Assembly: GCA_022819805.1 (NCBI GenBank)
Contig: JAJEGO010000056.1
Coordinates: 1 to 42,520, forward strand
Origin: Candidatus Dadabacteria bacterium
Lineage (GTDB): Bacteria; Desulfobacterota_D; UBA1144; Nemesobacterales; Nemesobacteraceae
Length of the DNA: 42,520 nucleotides
Direction: 5' to 3'
Shown: piece by piece, positions 18,704 through 26,707 of the stretch
How positions within the stretch are numbered: position 1 is the first letter of the stretch
Layout: each line of letters opens with the position of its first letter
The notes under the pieces: model-generated
Databases searched by the model: none
Seen by the model: the letters and a program-made list of their open reading frames with translations, nothing else
Told to the model about the DNA's origin: nothing
Translations under genes and position numbers: made by a program

Positions 18704-19318
18704 CTAATTGACGACCTTCATGGACAAAATAGACACCGTCTCGACGGGAACATCACCCGGTCTGGTCTGAACGGTGGCGATTTTATCAACAACCTCAATT
18801 CCCTCAACCACTTTTCCGAACACCGCGTAACCGAAATCACGCGCGCCGTGGTCAAGAAAAGAATTATCCTTGTGATTTATAAAAAACTGCGATGTCGCGG
18901 AGTCCACATCGGCGGTCCTGGCCATCGCTATGGTGCCGCGGTCATTCTTAAGGCCGTTGTCGGCCTCGTTTTTTATCGGGGCTTTGGTCGGCTTCTGTTT
19001 CATGTCCGCGGTGATACCGCCGCCCTGTATCATGAAATTATTTATAACCCTGTGAAATATGGTGCCATCGAAAAAACCCTCTTCCACGTAGGAAAGAAAA
19101 TTCGCTACCGTGATCGGCGCCTGCTCTTCATAAAGTTCAAGTTTTATGTCACCCAGCGAAGTTGAAATAAGAACCATTGGCTTTCTCCTTTCTTTTTTGC
19201 CGCTGGATTCAGCGGACGTATTTTTGTTATGACCGGGATCGGAATGAGAGTACCCCTCCCCGGGAAAAGCAATAAAGGCAAAAATAAGGCATAGAGCGAA
19301 AACAGTTGCGTTTTTCAT
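18704..19318 (-). CDS. Peptidyl-prolyl cis-trans isomerase, cyclophilin type, with N-terminal signal sequence
   Basis: [48 protein letters not shown]...[13 protein letters not shown]...[18 protein letters not shown]; hydrophobic N-terminus [24 protein letters not shown]. Confidence 0.93.
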   Translation of the reverse strand: MKNATVFALCLIFAFIAFPGEGYSHSDPGHNKNTSAESSGKKERRKPMVLISTSLGDIKLELYEEQAPITVANFLSYVEEGFFDGTIFHRVINNFMIQGGGITADMKQKPTKAPIKNEADNGLKNDRGTIAMARTADVDSATSQFFINHKDNSFLDHGARDFGYAVFGKVVEGIEVVDKIATVQTRPGDVPVETVSILSMKVVN

Positions 19319-19503
19319 TGAAAACCCCTGGATCGTAGATTTTAAGAAGAAACAGAATTGTTCTATTCAAAACAGGCGGCAAAAAGCCCTCCGAGCGCTG
19401 CCGGTCTTCTTTTTCCCGTCGCCCGTAATGATAGCACAAAGAAGCGAAACAGTGAACATCGCAGGGATTTTTATTTCCCCGCTACCGGTGAGTCGTTACC
19501 GTG

Positions 19504-19532
19504 TTTACAGCGTCCCTTGGTGAAGGGATAAT
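19504..19532 (+). promoter_or_regulatory. Sigma70-like promoter TTTACA-N17-GATAAT upstream of the LLM oxidoreductase
   Basis: -35 19504-19509, -10 19527-19532. Confidence 0.5.
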
Positions 19533-19585
19533 TTACCCGTGCGTTTTATGAACCCACGCAAATACCAAAAGACGGAGAGAAACCA

Positions 19586-20518
19586 ATGGGCAGACCCGAA
19601 TTCGGAGTAATGCTGAGACAGCAGAAAATAGATTTTGAAGAGATAAAAGCCACAGCGCAGTTATGCGACTCAACAGGATACGATTCCGTGTGGTTCTACG
19701 ACCATGTTCTCGGTCAGGGAATAATAGGAATCGACATCTACGAACCCTGGACGCTCATGTCCGCACTCTCCACCGTAACGGAAAACGTAAAGCTCGGAAC
19801 GATGGTGCTCTGCAACCCTTTCAGGCACCCTCCCCTGCTTGCCAAGATGGCTTCAACGCTTGACGTGATAAGCAACGGACGGGTTGAGTTCGCAATAGGA
19901 GCCGGGTGGTTTGAAGAGGAATTCCGCGCTTACGGGTATCCCTTCCCCTCAACCAAAGAAAGAATAGAAATGCTTAAAGAGGCAGCCCAGATACTTAAAC
20001 TGATGTGGACGGATGAAACCGCCACTTTCTCCGGAAAACGCTACAAGGTGGAAAACGCTCTGTGCAACCCCAAGCCCATTCAGCGTCCCCACATCCCAGT
20101 ATGCATCGGAGGCTCAGGAGAAAGGTTTCTCCTGAGGGCGGTTGCAGAACTCGCCGATGAATGGAACTGTCCCGCGACAAGCGCGATTGATTTTGACCGC
20201 AAGCATTCAATACTGCGCGGGCACTGCGAGGAGGTCGGAAGAAACATAGAAGATATAACTATATCCCAGCAGACCGTCTGCGTACTGGTCGAAGACAGGA
20301 AAGATCTTCCCGAAAAGCTTGAAAAGGCCCAGAGACGTTACGGATTTTTCGGGGATATAGAAAAACTCGGAATTGTGGGAACTCCGGAAGACTGCGTGAA
20401 GAAGATCAACTCGGATATCGATAAGGGGATATCCAAGTATACGATTTTCTTCTCCGACGTGATGAATCCCAAGACCATAGAGCTTTTCGCAAAAGAGGTG
20501 ATACCGGAATTCAGATAA
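19586..20518 (+). CDS. LLM class (luciferase-like) flavin-dependent oxidoreductase
   Basis: EFGVMLRQQKIDFEEIKATAQLCDSTGYDSVWFYDHV..., GRVEFAIGAGWFEEEFRAYGYPFPSTKERIEMLKEAAQILKLMWTDE. Confidence 0.92.
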   Translation: MGRPEFGVMLRQQKIDFEEIKATAQLCDSTGYDSVWFYDHVLGQGIIGIDIYEPWTLMSALSTVTENVKLGTMVLCNPFRHPPLLAKMASTLDVISNGRVEFAIGAGWFEEEFRAYGYPFPSTKERIEMLKEAAQILKLMWTDETATFSGKRYKVENALCNPKPIQRPHIPVCIGGSGERFLLRAVAELADEWNCPATSAIDFDRKHSILRGHCEEVGRNIEDITISQQTVCVLVEDRKDLPEKLEKAQRRYGFFGDIEKLGIVGTPEDCVKKINSDIDKGISKYTIFFSDVMNPKTIELFAKEVIPEFR

Positions 20519-20536
20519 AAACTGAGAACTATGGTT

Positions 20537-22177
20537 TTAGCTTTTGCCAATACGGAGGCAGTTGGCAATCTTATCCAGTTTCTCAATCACCTCAGAATGA
20601 ATTTCATCCTTGTTCATCTGGGCAGCAATTAATGAATAGTTATTTTCGCTGATTCCAGCAGCACTTAATGCCTTAGAGAGAAAGCTTTTCGCTTTTGTTT
20701 GCTTTAGATAATCATGCTCTTGCTTTGGATCATTAAAGACAGCGGGTGGAAGGTTGTTTTTCAAATATGTTAATGTTTTCCTCGCTGCTCTTTTCCCACC
20801 GACGCTTTCCACAAAGCGAGCGATAGAATTGGGATGAATAAGGTAACTTTCAATTTCATAACGCTTCCAGAAAATCCGCTTCAAACCATTCTTAAGCGTT
20901 TTTGGCTTACGTGTTTTGTTATCGCTGTCATGCAACTCTATACCAAGGATGTCATCCCGTACCAGTTTTAACGCTTCGAAATGTTTCTCAGCCTTGATAC
21001 CAGCCCCTTGGTCTCTAATATCGTAAACGGTCTCCTTCCAGAAAGGTTTTTCAAGAAAAGTATAGAGCCGGTGACCCCACTTTTTTGCCCATTCGCGCAG
21101 AATGGCAATGTCAGTATGACCTTCAACATACAATATACCTGGATTTGTTTGCTGCTCGACTAGACATATATCTACATTGTCCAAGTATTTGAGAGAGTCG
21201 ATCAGTGTAGACCGTTCCATTTTGTCGGCAATCATTTTAAAGTCATTATCTCGTAGAACACATAGATAATGCGGGTCAACAATTCTTATGAGAGACTCAG
21301 AATGTGTGGATATAATCAATTGTGATCCATTCTGATGAGCATATTCACGTAATTGACTGTACATTTTGTCCTGCAATATAATATGCAGATGCGCATCCGG
21401 TTCATCAATTAGGATAACAGATGCTTCGTGTGCCAGAAGAACCGCGTAAACCATTAACACTTGCAAGAAACCACTTGCAGCACTACTCAGGTTATAAAGT
21501 ATATCCTGCTGAGAGTGGCTATAAGGAGCATATATCTCTGCACCTCCACTGGGTGTTCCTAATTCATAACCAAAAAAAGACCTGATAATCTCTTTTAGTT
21601 TTAACCATTTTTTTTGATCCTGACTTACTTTAAGAAGCAGGTTCCTTAACACGCTTCCTGCCTGCGCTCGTGCAAGTCGTGCAGGTATAACAATTGGATC
21701 AAAAAAAGGTTCCTCTACGTCAACACCCGAGAGAGGGGGTATATAGACAGTCATAAGCGGTTTAGCGATGTACTTATCCAAATCATCTTCACGTACTTGC
21801 TTTGCCGGACGAACGGCGACACTTTCCTGGTTTTCATGAAAAATTTCAAAACCTATTTTCCATTCATTGGTATGCAGCCAGATGGAAGCGGGTTCGTGGA
21901 CTTCCATGTTTTTCCATAAATGGCCGAAATTCGCAAGCGGTACCGAATAAAACTTCAATCTATTAATATTAGCGCTCGGGTAGTTGTCTTCACTATCCCT
22001 TGCTAAATCGGGATTGTGTTCCCTCCATAGAAATGCCACTTGGGACCACGCTGCAATAGCCTGTAGAAGTGTCGTTTTGCCGGAGTTGTTTTGTCCTGCA
22101 ATAACAAGGTGATCATTTAAATTGAACTTTAGTCTCGAAAATCTCTTAAAATTTTTAAGTTCTACTTTTTTAATCAC
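20537..22177 (-). CDS. OLD-like AAA/ABC ATPase with C-terminal TOPRIM-like region; candidate effector of the ubiquitin-like operon
   Basis: Walker A GQNNSGKTTLL, LSSAASGFLQVL signature-like, Walker B VILIDEPDAHLH, H-loop ISTHSE; TOPRIM-like ILYVEGHTDIAIL...LHDSDN...RYEIESYLI. GTG start 22177 overlapping the upstream stop. Confidence 0.85.
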   Translation of the reverse strand: MIKKVELKNFKRFSRLKFNLNDHLVIAGQNNSGKTTLLQAIAAWSQVAFLWREHNPDLARDSEDNYPSANINRLKFYSVPLANFGHLWKNMEVHEPASIWLHTNEWKIGFEIFHENQESVAVRPAKQVREDDLDKYIAKPLMTVYIPPLSGVDVEEPFFDPIVIPARLARAQAGSVLRNLLLKVSQDQKKWLKLKEIIRSFFGYELGTPSGGAEIYAPYSHSQQDILYNLSSAASGFLQVLMVYAVLLAHEASVILIDEPDAHLHIILQDKMYSQLREYAHQNGSQLIISTHSESLIRIVDPHYLCVLRDNDFKMIADKMERSTLIDSLKYLDNVDICLVEQQTNPGILYVEGHTDIAILREWAKKWGHRLYTFLEKPFWKETVYDIRDQGAGIKAEKHFEALKLVRDDILGIELHDSDNKTRKPKTLKNGLKRIFWKRYEIESYLIHPNSIARFVESVGGKRAARKTLTYLKNNLPPAVFNDPKQEHDYLKQTKAKSFLSKALSAAGISENNYSLIAAQMNKDEIHSEVIEKLDKIANCLRIGKS

Positions 22178-22532
22178 GTTTGTTATCCTCAGGTACAAAA
22201 AACCGTGGAGTTTCGCTCCAGACAATCCGTCCGCGACGAAGCCAGTAATGGCATTGGCAAGGCAACTTAGTCACGTGAATTGAAGGTGATATTGAAATAC
22301 GACCATCCGTATGTTCCGTTATTGACCATCTCTTGGTAACCTCAGGCGATAAATCAAGATGAACAACTTGCTGGCAAGCCTTACGCGGACAAACAATTGC
22401 CGCATAGAATGGATATTTGCGCCCACCAATAATATACACTGTTTTCTGACAGGGGTTATCAGGCAAGTCTTCTACCCACTGCGTATTATAAAGACTAAAC
22501 CGCGCTAGAAAATTGAACAACCATTTAATCAT
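22170..22532 (-). CDS. DUF6527-like small Cys-rich (probable Zn-binding) protein
   Basis: MIKWLFNFLARFSLYNTQWVEDLPDNPCQKTVYIIGGRKYPFYAAIVCPRKACQQVVHLDL...SITEHTDGRISISPSIHVTKLPCQCHYWLRRGRIVW; CPRKAC and CQCHYW ligand sets. ATG 22532. Confidence 0.7.
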   Translation of the reverse strand: MIKWLFNFLARFSLYNTQWVEDLPDNPCQKTVYIIGGRKYPFYAAIVCPRKACQQVVHLDLSPEVTKRWSITEHTDGRISISPSIHVTKLPCQCHYWLRRGRIVWSETPRFFVPEDNKRD

Positions 22533-23916
22533 TACTAGTGTTGTTTTTAACAAGCAAGCTTTTGTCACCGGAACCTGTATATTTTTTCATTAGAGGATGA
22601 GGGACTGCTCTGTCCGCGTTATTTTCGTAGAATCCATGCACGAGACGAAATCTTTGCGTTGCGAATTCACTGTTATCATCAAAACGGTAAGCATGTATCC
22701 TCGCCATAAAATCGTTAAATAACATACACGCCGCCTGCATATTAAGTGACATAACTGCCGGTTGTTCTTCGCCTACCGCTGCCAAATAACCGGATACGCG
22801 CTGCTTGTGATAATAGTCTGGATCTTTTCTCTGCCAATCTTCCGCCTTTACTTGATCCATTGTGTACGCCCCACGCGACAAGAGACTTTCTCCCTCGGGA
22901 TGAATATAATGAGAAACCGCGTCGGCAGCAGTAATACCACCTGTGCCATCAGCCTCGAGATTAACTCCCACGTCAAAATACGGTATCAAGTAGGCACTCG
23001 CTAAACAATCCAGATGATATCTCCCAAAGGCAGAGTCTACGCAACCGAATATCACGTCACAATCCACTAAAGCTTCAACCACTCTTTTAGAATCTGTTAA
23101 TCCTTGGTAAGCATCAACCTTTGTTTTCATTCCGATTTTGCCAATAGCCTGTTTAATAGCGGATACTTTTGGTTGCTTGCCTCGTGCAGCACTCACGGTG
23201 CTATTGATCATACGATTGAGATTCTTCTCTTCAAGTATATCGCTATCCACAATCACCAGTTCGCCCACGCAGTTACGCATCAGCAATTCAATAATAATGC
23301 TACCCGTGCCAGAACAACCAATAACCCCAACACGCATACCGTGCAGAAGATCCAACGTTCCACTACCAAAGGTTTGAACCAGTTTATTTTGATACGGCGT
23401 TTCTTTCCTTGGCTTTCGCGGTTTCCATATGCGTATATCATTACCGACAACAGAAACCGCTTTCATGTCAGAAAAATTGCCGTACGGGTCGACAGTACGT
23501 GCTATTATACTTCCATCTGGAAGCATTATTGCGGAGCCATTCTGACGTTGGTCGTCAAACCAATTGCAAACGGAAGAAAACAAATCCCGATCGTTTCGAT
23601 TGTCAACTTCCGAAAATTCTTTATATCCAGATGGGTGAGAGTGGATAGTTATAATAGACTGTCCGCGTCTATCTATATCGCTGATTTTTTCCGGCGGCAA
23701 AAACTCAGCGAACGGCCAAGAAATGAAGTTCTTTTTTCTTTCACACAAATGATGCGGAAGATGCAAAACCTCAGTTGCAATAAGACGCTGGTAATGCTTC
23801 CCCGTACCTTGATTACATAATAGGATTGCAGCCGATTCCAGCTTGTCTCCAGGAAAAAGATATTCAAAAACCTCTTGATGTAGGCGCTGCGTCATCGCCA
23901 GCAAGGCGGACTTCAT
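22525..23916 (-). CDS. JAMM/MPN(JAB) deubiquitinase-like domain fused to E1/ThiF adenylyltransferase
   Basis: Exact JAMM motif HSHPSGYKEFSEVD (HxHx7SxxD) near N-terminus, then Rossmann VGVIGCSGTGSIIIELLMRNCVGELVIVDSDILEEKNLNRM and DVIFGCVDSAFGRYHLDCLA. ATG 23916. Confidence 0.92.
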   Translation of the reverse strand: MKSALLAMTQRLHQEVFEYLFPGDKLESAAILLCNQGTGKHYQRLIATEVLHLPHHLCERKKNFISWPFAEFLPPEKISDIDRRGQSIITIHSHPSGYKEFSEVDNRNDRDLFSSVCNWFDDQRQNGSAIMLPDGSIIARTVDPYGNFSDMKAVSVVGNDIRIWKPRKPRKETPYQNKLVQTFGSGTLDLLHGMRVGVIGCSGTGSIIIELLMRNCVGELVIVDSDILEEKNLNRMINSTVSAARGKQPKVSAIKQAIGKIGMKTKVDAYQGLTDSKRVVEALVDCDVIFGCVDSAFGRYHLDCLASAYLIPYFDVGVNLEADGTGGITAADAVSHYIHPEGESLLSRGAYTMDQVKAEDWQRKDPDYYHKQRVSGYLAAVGEEQPAVMSLNMQAACMLFNDFMARIHAYRFDDNSEFATQRFRLVHGFYENNADRAVPHPLMKKYTGSGDKSLLVKNNTSND

Positions 23917-25025
23917 CAACTGACCTCTTTTTCCAATTCATTTCTCACATATTCGATATGATTTACCAGAAAATCTGATCCAGGATTCCATTGGTAGTGA
24001 CGAGACCATCTTTGCCATTGCCGAGCAAAATGAGTTTCAATTGAATCCGAACAACCTATTGCTTGGCCGTCTGATCTGTTAAGCGGCGGGTCAAAGTAAA
24101 ACATATCCAGCCCCGAGCCCGGATACCCGCTTGGAATGAGCACCATCAGCGTGGATTCCTCTAACGTATATCCGCCTGGAAGAGGAAAGTTCTCAATGAT
24201 CAATCCGTATTTCCCATTGCCTTCCGATGTTTTTTTCCATCGGGATGAATAATGTGCGTCAAGGTATTCAATGTCTTCTTCCGGCAACTCATAGGCAATT
24301 TCACCTTGCTGAGCTTGTAACCGGACAGTTTCAAAACGCTCAACACCGGGGTGGGTCAGATCAACCACATCGTCAGCTTTGATTTTCTCTCTTTTACCAC
24401 CACGAAACTTCTGATTGAGTGACCATTCCTGAAAGTTCTTCCCAGCCAGTTCAAGTATAGCAGTTCCAGTAATCTTCTCTGAATCCACGCGATATTTGTC
24501 ACGGTCTATTCGGATTCTATACCTTTTTCCCTTTGGTGGGCGACGTTCGTGTTTACCGCATTCTTCAACGTCAATTAAATCCAAATCATCAGAATCGGAT
24601 GGGGGAATAACGAAATATGATTCTTTATCCTGAATAACCATTATCATATCGTCTGCAACTTCTATGTCCACGCCACCTTCAATATCAACAAACAGGCGTC
24701 CCATCGGGATATCTTTATCATGCTCTTTAAGAGTTTTACCAGTTATCTTTGCTCTCTCAAGAGCAAGGTCAGAGCCATTGAATCTAAAGTGAACCCCCTT
24801 GCGCAATGGTGGGTTATTCTCTGTATTGTTTTTTCCAATTACAAATTCTTCCCCACCATAAACAACTAAGTACTCTTCCGGTAAAAGAGGGATATCTATA
24901 TCGTCTTTACGACTGAGAAAGATTTGTTCTCCGCCACATTCAGCGGTTTCATAAAGAGAATTAACTGAAAGAATTCCTGCTCGAATAGATTTTTTCTCAC
25001 CGTTAATTGTAATACTAACTTCCAT
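23916..25025 (-). CDS. Multi-ubiquitin-like (three predicted beta-grasp modules) protein fused to a C-terminal Prok-E2_E-like domain
   Basis: Repeating modules VSITINGEKKSI.../VHFRFNGSDLALERAKITGKTL.../YRIRIDRDKYRVDSEKITGTAILELAG...; C-term LPEEDIEYLDAHY...FPLPGGYTLEESTLMVLIPSGYPGSGLDMFYFDPPL...WQRWSRHYQWNPGSDFLVNHIEYVRNEL. SD GGAGGTG upstream. Confidence 0.85.
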   Translation of the reverse strand: MEVSITINGEKKSIRAGILSVNSLYETAECGGEQIFLSRKDDIDIPLLPEEYLVVYGGEEFVIGKNNTENNPPLRKGVHFRFNGSDLALERAKITGKTLKEHDKDIPMGRLFVDIEGGVDIEVADDMIMVIQDKESYFVIPPSDSDDLDLIDVEECGKHERRPPKGKRYRIRIDRDKYRVDSEKITGTAILELAGKNFQEWSLNQKFRGGKREKIKADDVVDLTHPGVERFETVRLQAQQGEIAYELPEEDIEYLDAHYSSRWKKTSEGNGKYGLIIENFPLPGGYTLEESTLMVLIPSGYPGSGLDMFYFDPPLNRSDGQAIGCSDSIETHFARQWQRWSRHYQWNPGSDFLVNHIEYVRNELEKEVS

Positions 25026-25240
25026 TTCTTAACACCTCCCGATATTTAAAAAAATCCTTAACCGAATACGCTGACCGGTTTCGTATCTTATTTTATAAAC
25101 TAAGTAAGTATGGCTGGAATTTCAACTCTTAGAATATAAAAAAATTCGATCCAGCATATGTAGCTTGGTCAACAATGAATATCATTCTCGATTTTTACCC
25201 TTGAAACTTGAACCAACATTCAATAGTTTATAATTAGGGT

Positions 25241-25588
25241 ATGAGTTTTATGAAAACGGTAACGCTGTTTCTTGTGTGCATTATGTTGTTCGCCGGTGGC
25301 ACGGCAAACGCCTTCTCCACATGTCTGATGAATATGCATGAGGCTCCCGCCGAGATGCAGATGGACGGCGATATGGACATGCCTTGCCATAACACCGAAG
25401 AATCGCAGGATCAGAGTTCAGATGAATGCGACGGCTGCAATTGCCTGCACTGCGTCCAGATAAACGCTTTGCCGCTTCAAGAATCAAAAGATAATCACGG
25501 GAAAATCGCCGTCGGAATTCCAGTCGATGAGCTTTTATCCTCCCGCCAGGTCGATACCCTCTTCCAGCCTCCAAAACATATCTCCTGA
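25241..25588 (+). CDS. Secreted Cys/His/Met-rich putative metal-binding protein (CopL-like)
   Basis: Signal peptide MKTVTLFLVCIMLFAGGTANAF; HEAPAEMQMDGDMDMPCHN and CDGCNCLHC clusters. Start may be ATG 25241 or 25250. Confidence 0.7.
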   Translation: MSFMKTVTLFLVCIMLFAGGTANAFSTCLMNMHEAPAEMQMDGDMDMPCHNTEESQDQSSDECDGCNCLHCVQINALPLQESKDNHGKIAVGIPVDELLSSRQVDTLFQPPKHIS

Positions 25589-25665
25589 TCAATCCGTGCG
25601 TCCACGCGCCCAAATGGCTTCGCTTCGGCGTTGCCAGACTATAATCAAGATATTCAGGAGGAAAC

Positions 25666-26313
25666 ATGAAATCAGCAGTTTTCGCTTTATGCTGCGTGGT
25701 CCTGCTGGGATACGCTTCCCCGTCTCTCTCCCGTCCGGTCTCATACCCGGGCGGATGGACGATCATGCAGAAAAACGACAAGAACGCTCATTCTCTTCAC
25801 GTTCATTATTCGCCGACGGCCAGGTATTCGATAGGATACAGGACCGAATACTGGCCCGGGGAGGATTGGCAGTTCCACGGCGTGCAGCTTAATTACTTGG
25901 TGAAGCGGCACAACGCACCGGCCTCGCAGGCAAATTTCTACCTTAAAAGCGGCTTGGGAGTGGCCTATGATGACCTCGGGTTGCCTGACGGTGGGCCTCA
26001 GCCCGCCGCGTTTACGGATATCGCCCTTGACTGGGAAAATCGACGGTATTTTACGGGTTATGAGAACCGCGTTTACTACGCAGAAGACATAGCAAAGTTC
26101 TTCAGGCAGAAAGCGCGAGTGGGAATCGCCCCTTATCTGGGGGATTACGACGATGTTCACACATGGCTCATGCTCCAGGTTGACCACATCACGGGTGAGA
26201 GAGATAACATCATTTTTACGCCTTTTGTGCGGTTTTTTAAGAACGAGTATCTCGCCGAGGTCGGAATCAGCGACAAAGGTGGGATCATGTTTAACTTAAT
26301 AATAAGATTTTAG
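25666..26313 (+). CDS. Predicted outer-membrane beta-barrel protein
   Basis: Signal peptide, alternating amphipathic strands, C-terminal GGIMFNLIIRF resembling a BAM beta-signal ending in Phe. Confidence 0.55.
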   Translation: MKSAVFALCCVVLLGYASPSLSRPVSYPGGWTIMQKNDKNAHSLHVHYSPTARYSIGYRTEYWPGEDWQFHGVQLNYLVKRHNAPASQANFYLKSGLGVAYDDLGLPDGGPQPAAFTDIALDWENRRYFTGYENRVYYAEDIAKFFRQKARVGIAPYLGDYDDVHTWLMLQVDHITGERDNIIFTPFVRFFKNEYLAEVGISDKGGIMFNLIIRF

Positions 26314-26323
26314 GGAGAAAATC

Positions 26324-26707
26324 ATGAAAACATCAATTATTACAATTGCGTTTATCACACTTTTCTTTGCGCTCCATGGCAATGCGCAGCATGGAGAACA
26401 CAAACACAACCATGAAGGTGAAGCGGTGGAAGCGGTTAAGGCTTCCAACAGCATAGAAAAAGCATCCTGTGAAGACACAATCAACATCAAAGTGAACGGG
26501 CTTGTATGCGACTTCTGCGCACGTTCCCTGGAAAAAGTCTTTCTGAAACGCGGCGATGTCGCCGGTATCAATGTCGATCTCGGCAAAGGCTCCGTAGTAG
26601 TCGCCATGAAGCCAGGATTGACCATTGACGACACGACGCTCACGAAGCTTATCACGGACTCCGGGTACAACATAGCCGCCATTGGGAGGGGATGCGAACA
26701 TGGATAA
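26324..26707 (+). CDS. Secreted heavy-metal-associated (HMA/MerP-like) domain protein
   Basis: Signal peptide; His-rich HGEHKHNHEGE; INIKVNGLVCDFCARSLEKVFLKRGDVAGINVDLGKGSVVVAM...LTKLITDSGYNI. Confidence 0.85.
   Translation: MKTSIITIAFITLFFALHGNAQHGEHKHNHEGEAVEAVKASNSIEKASCEDTINIKVNGLVCDFCARSLEKVFLKRGDVAGINVDLGKGSVVVAMKPGLTIDDTTLTKLITDSGYNIAAIGRGCEHG

Noticed and set aside
23104-23820. Plus-strand 238-aa ORF
   Set aside because: Antisense to the JAMM-E1 gene, which carries clear catalytic motifs; no domain recognised in the antisense product.
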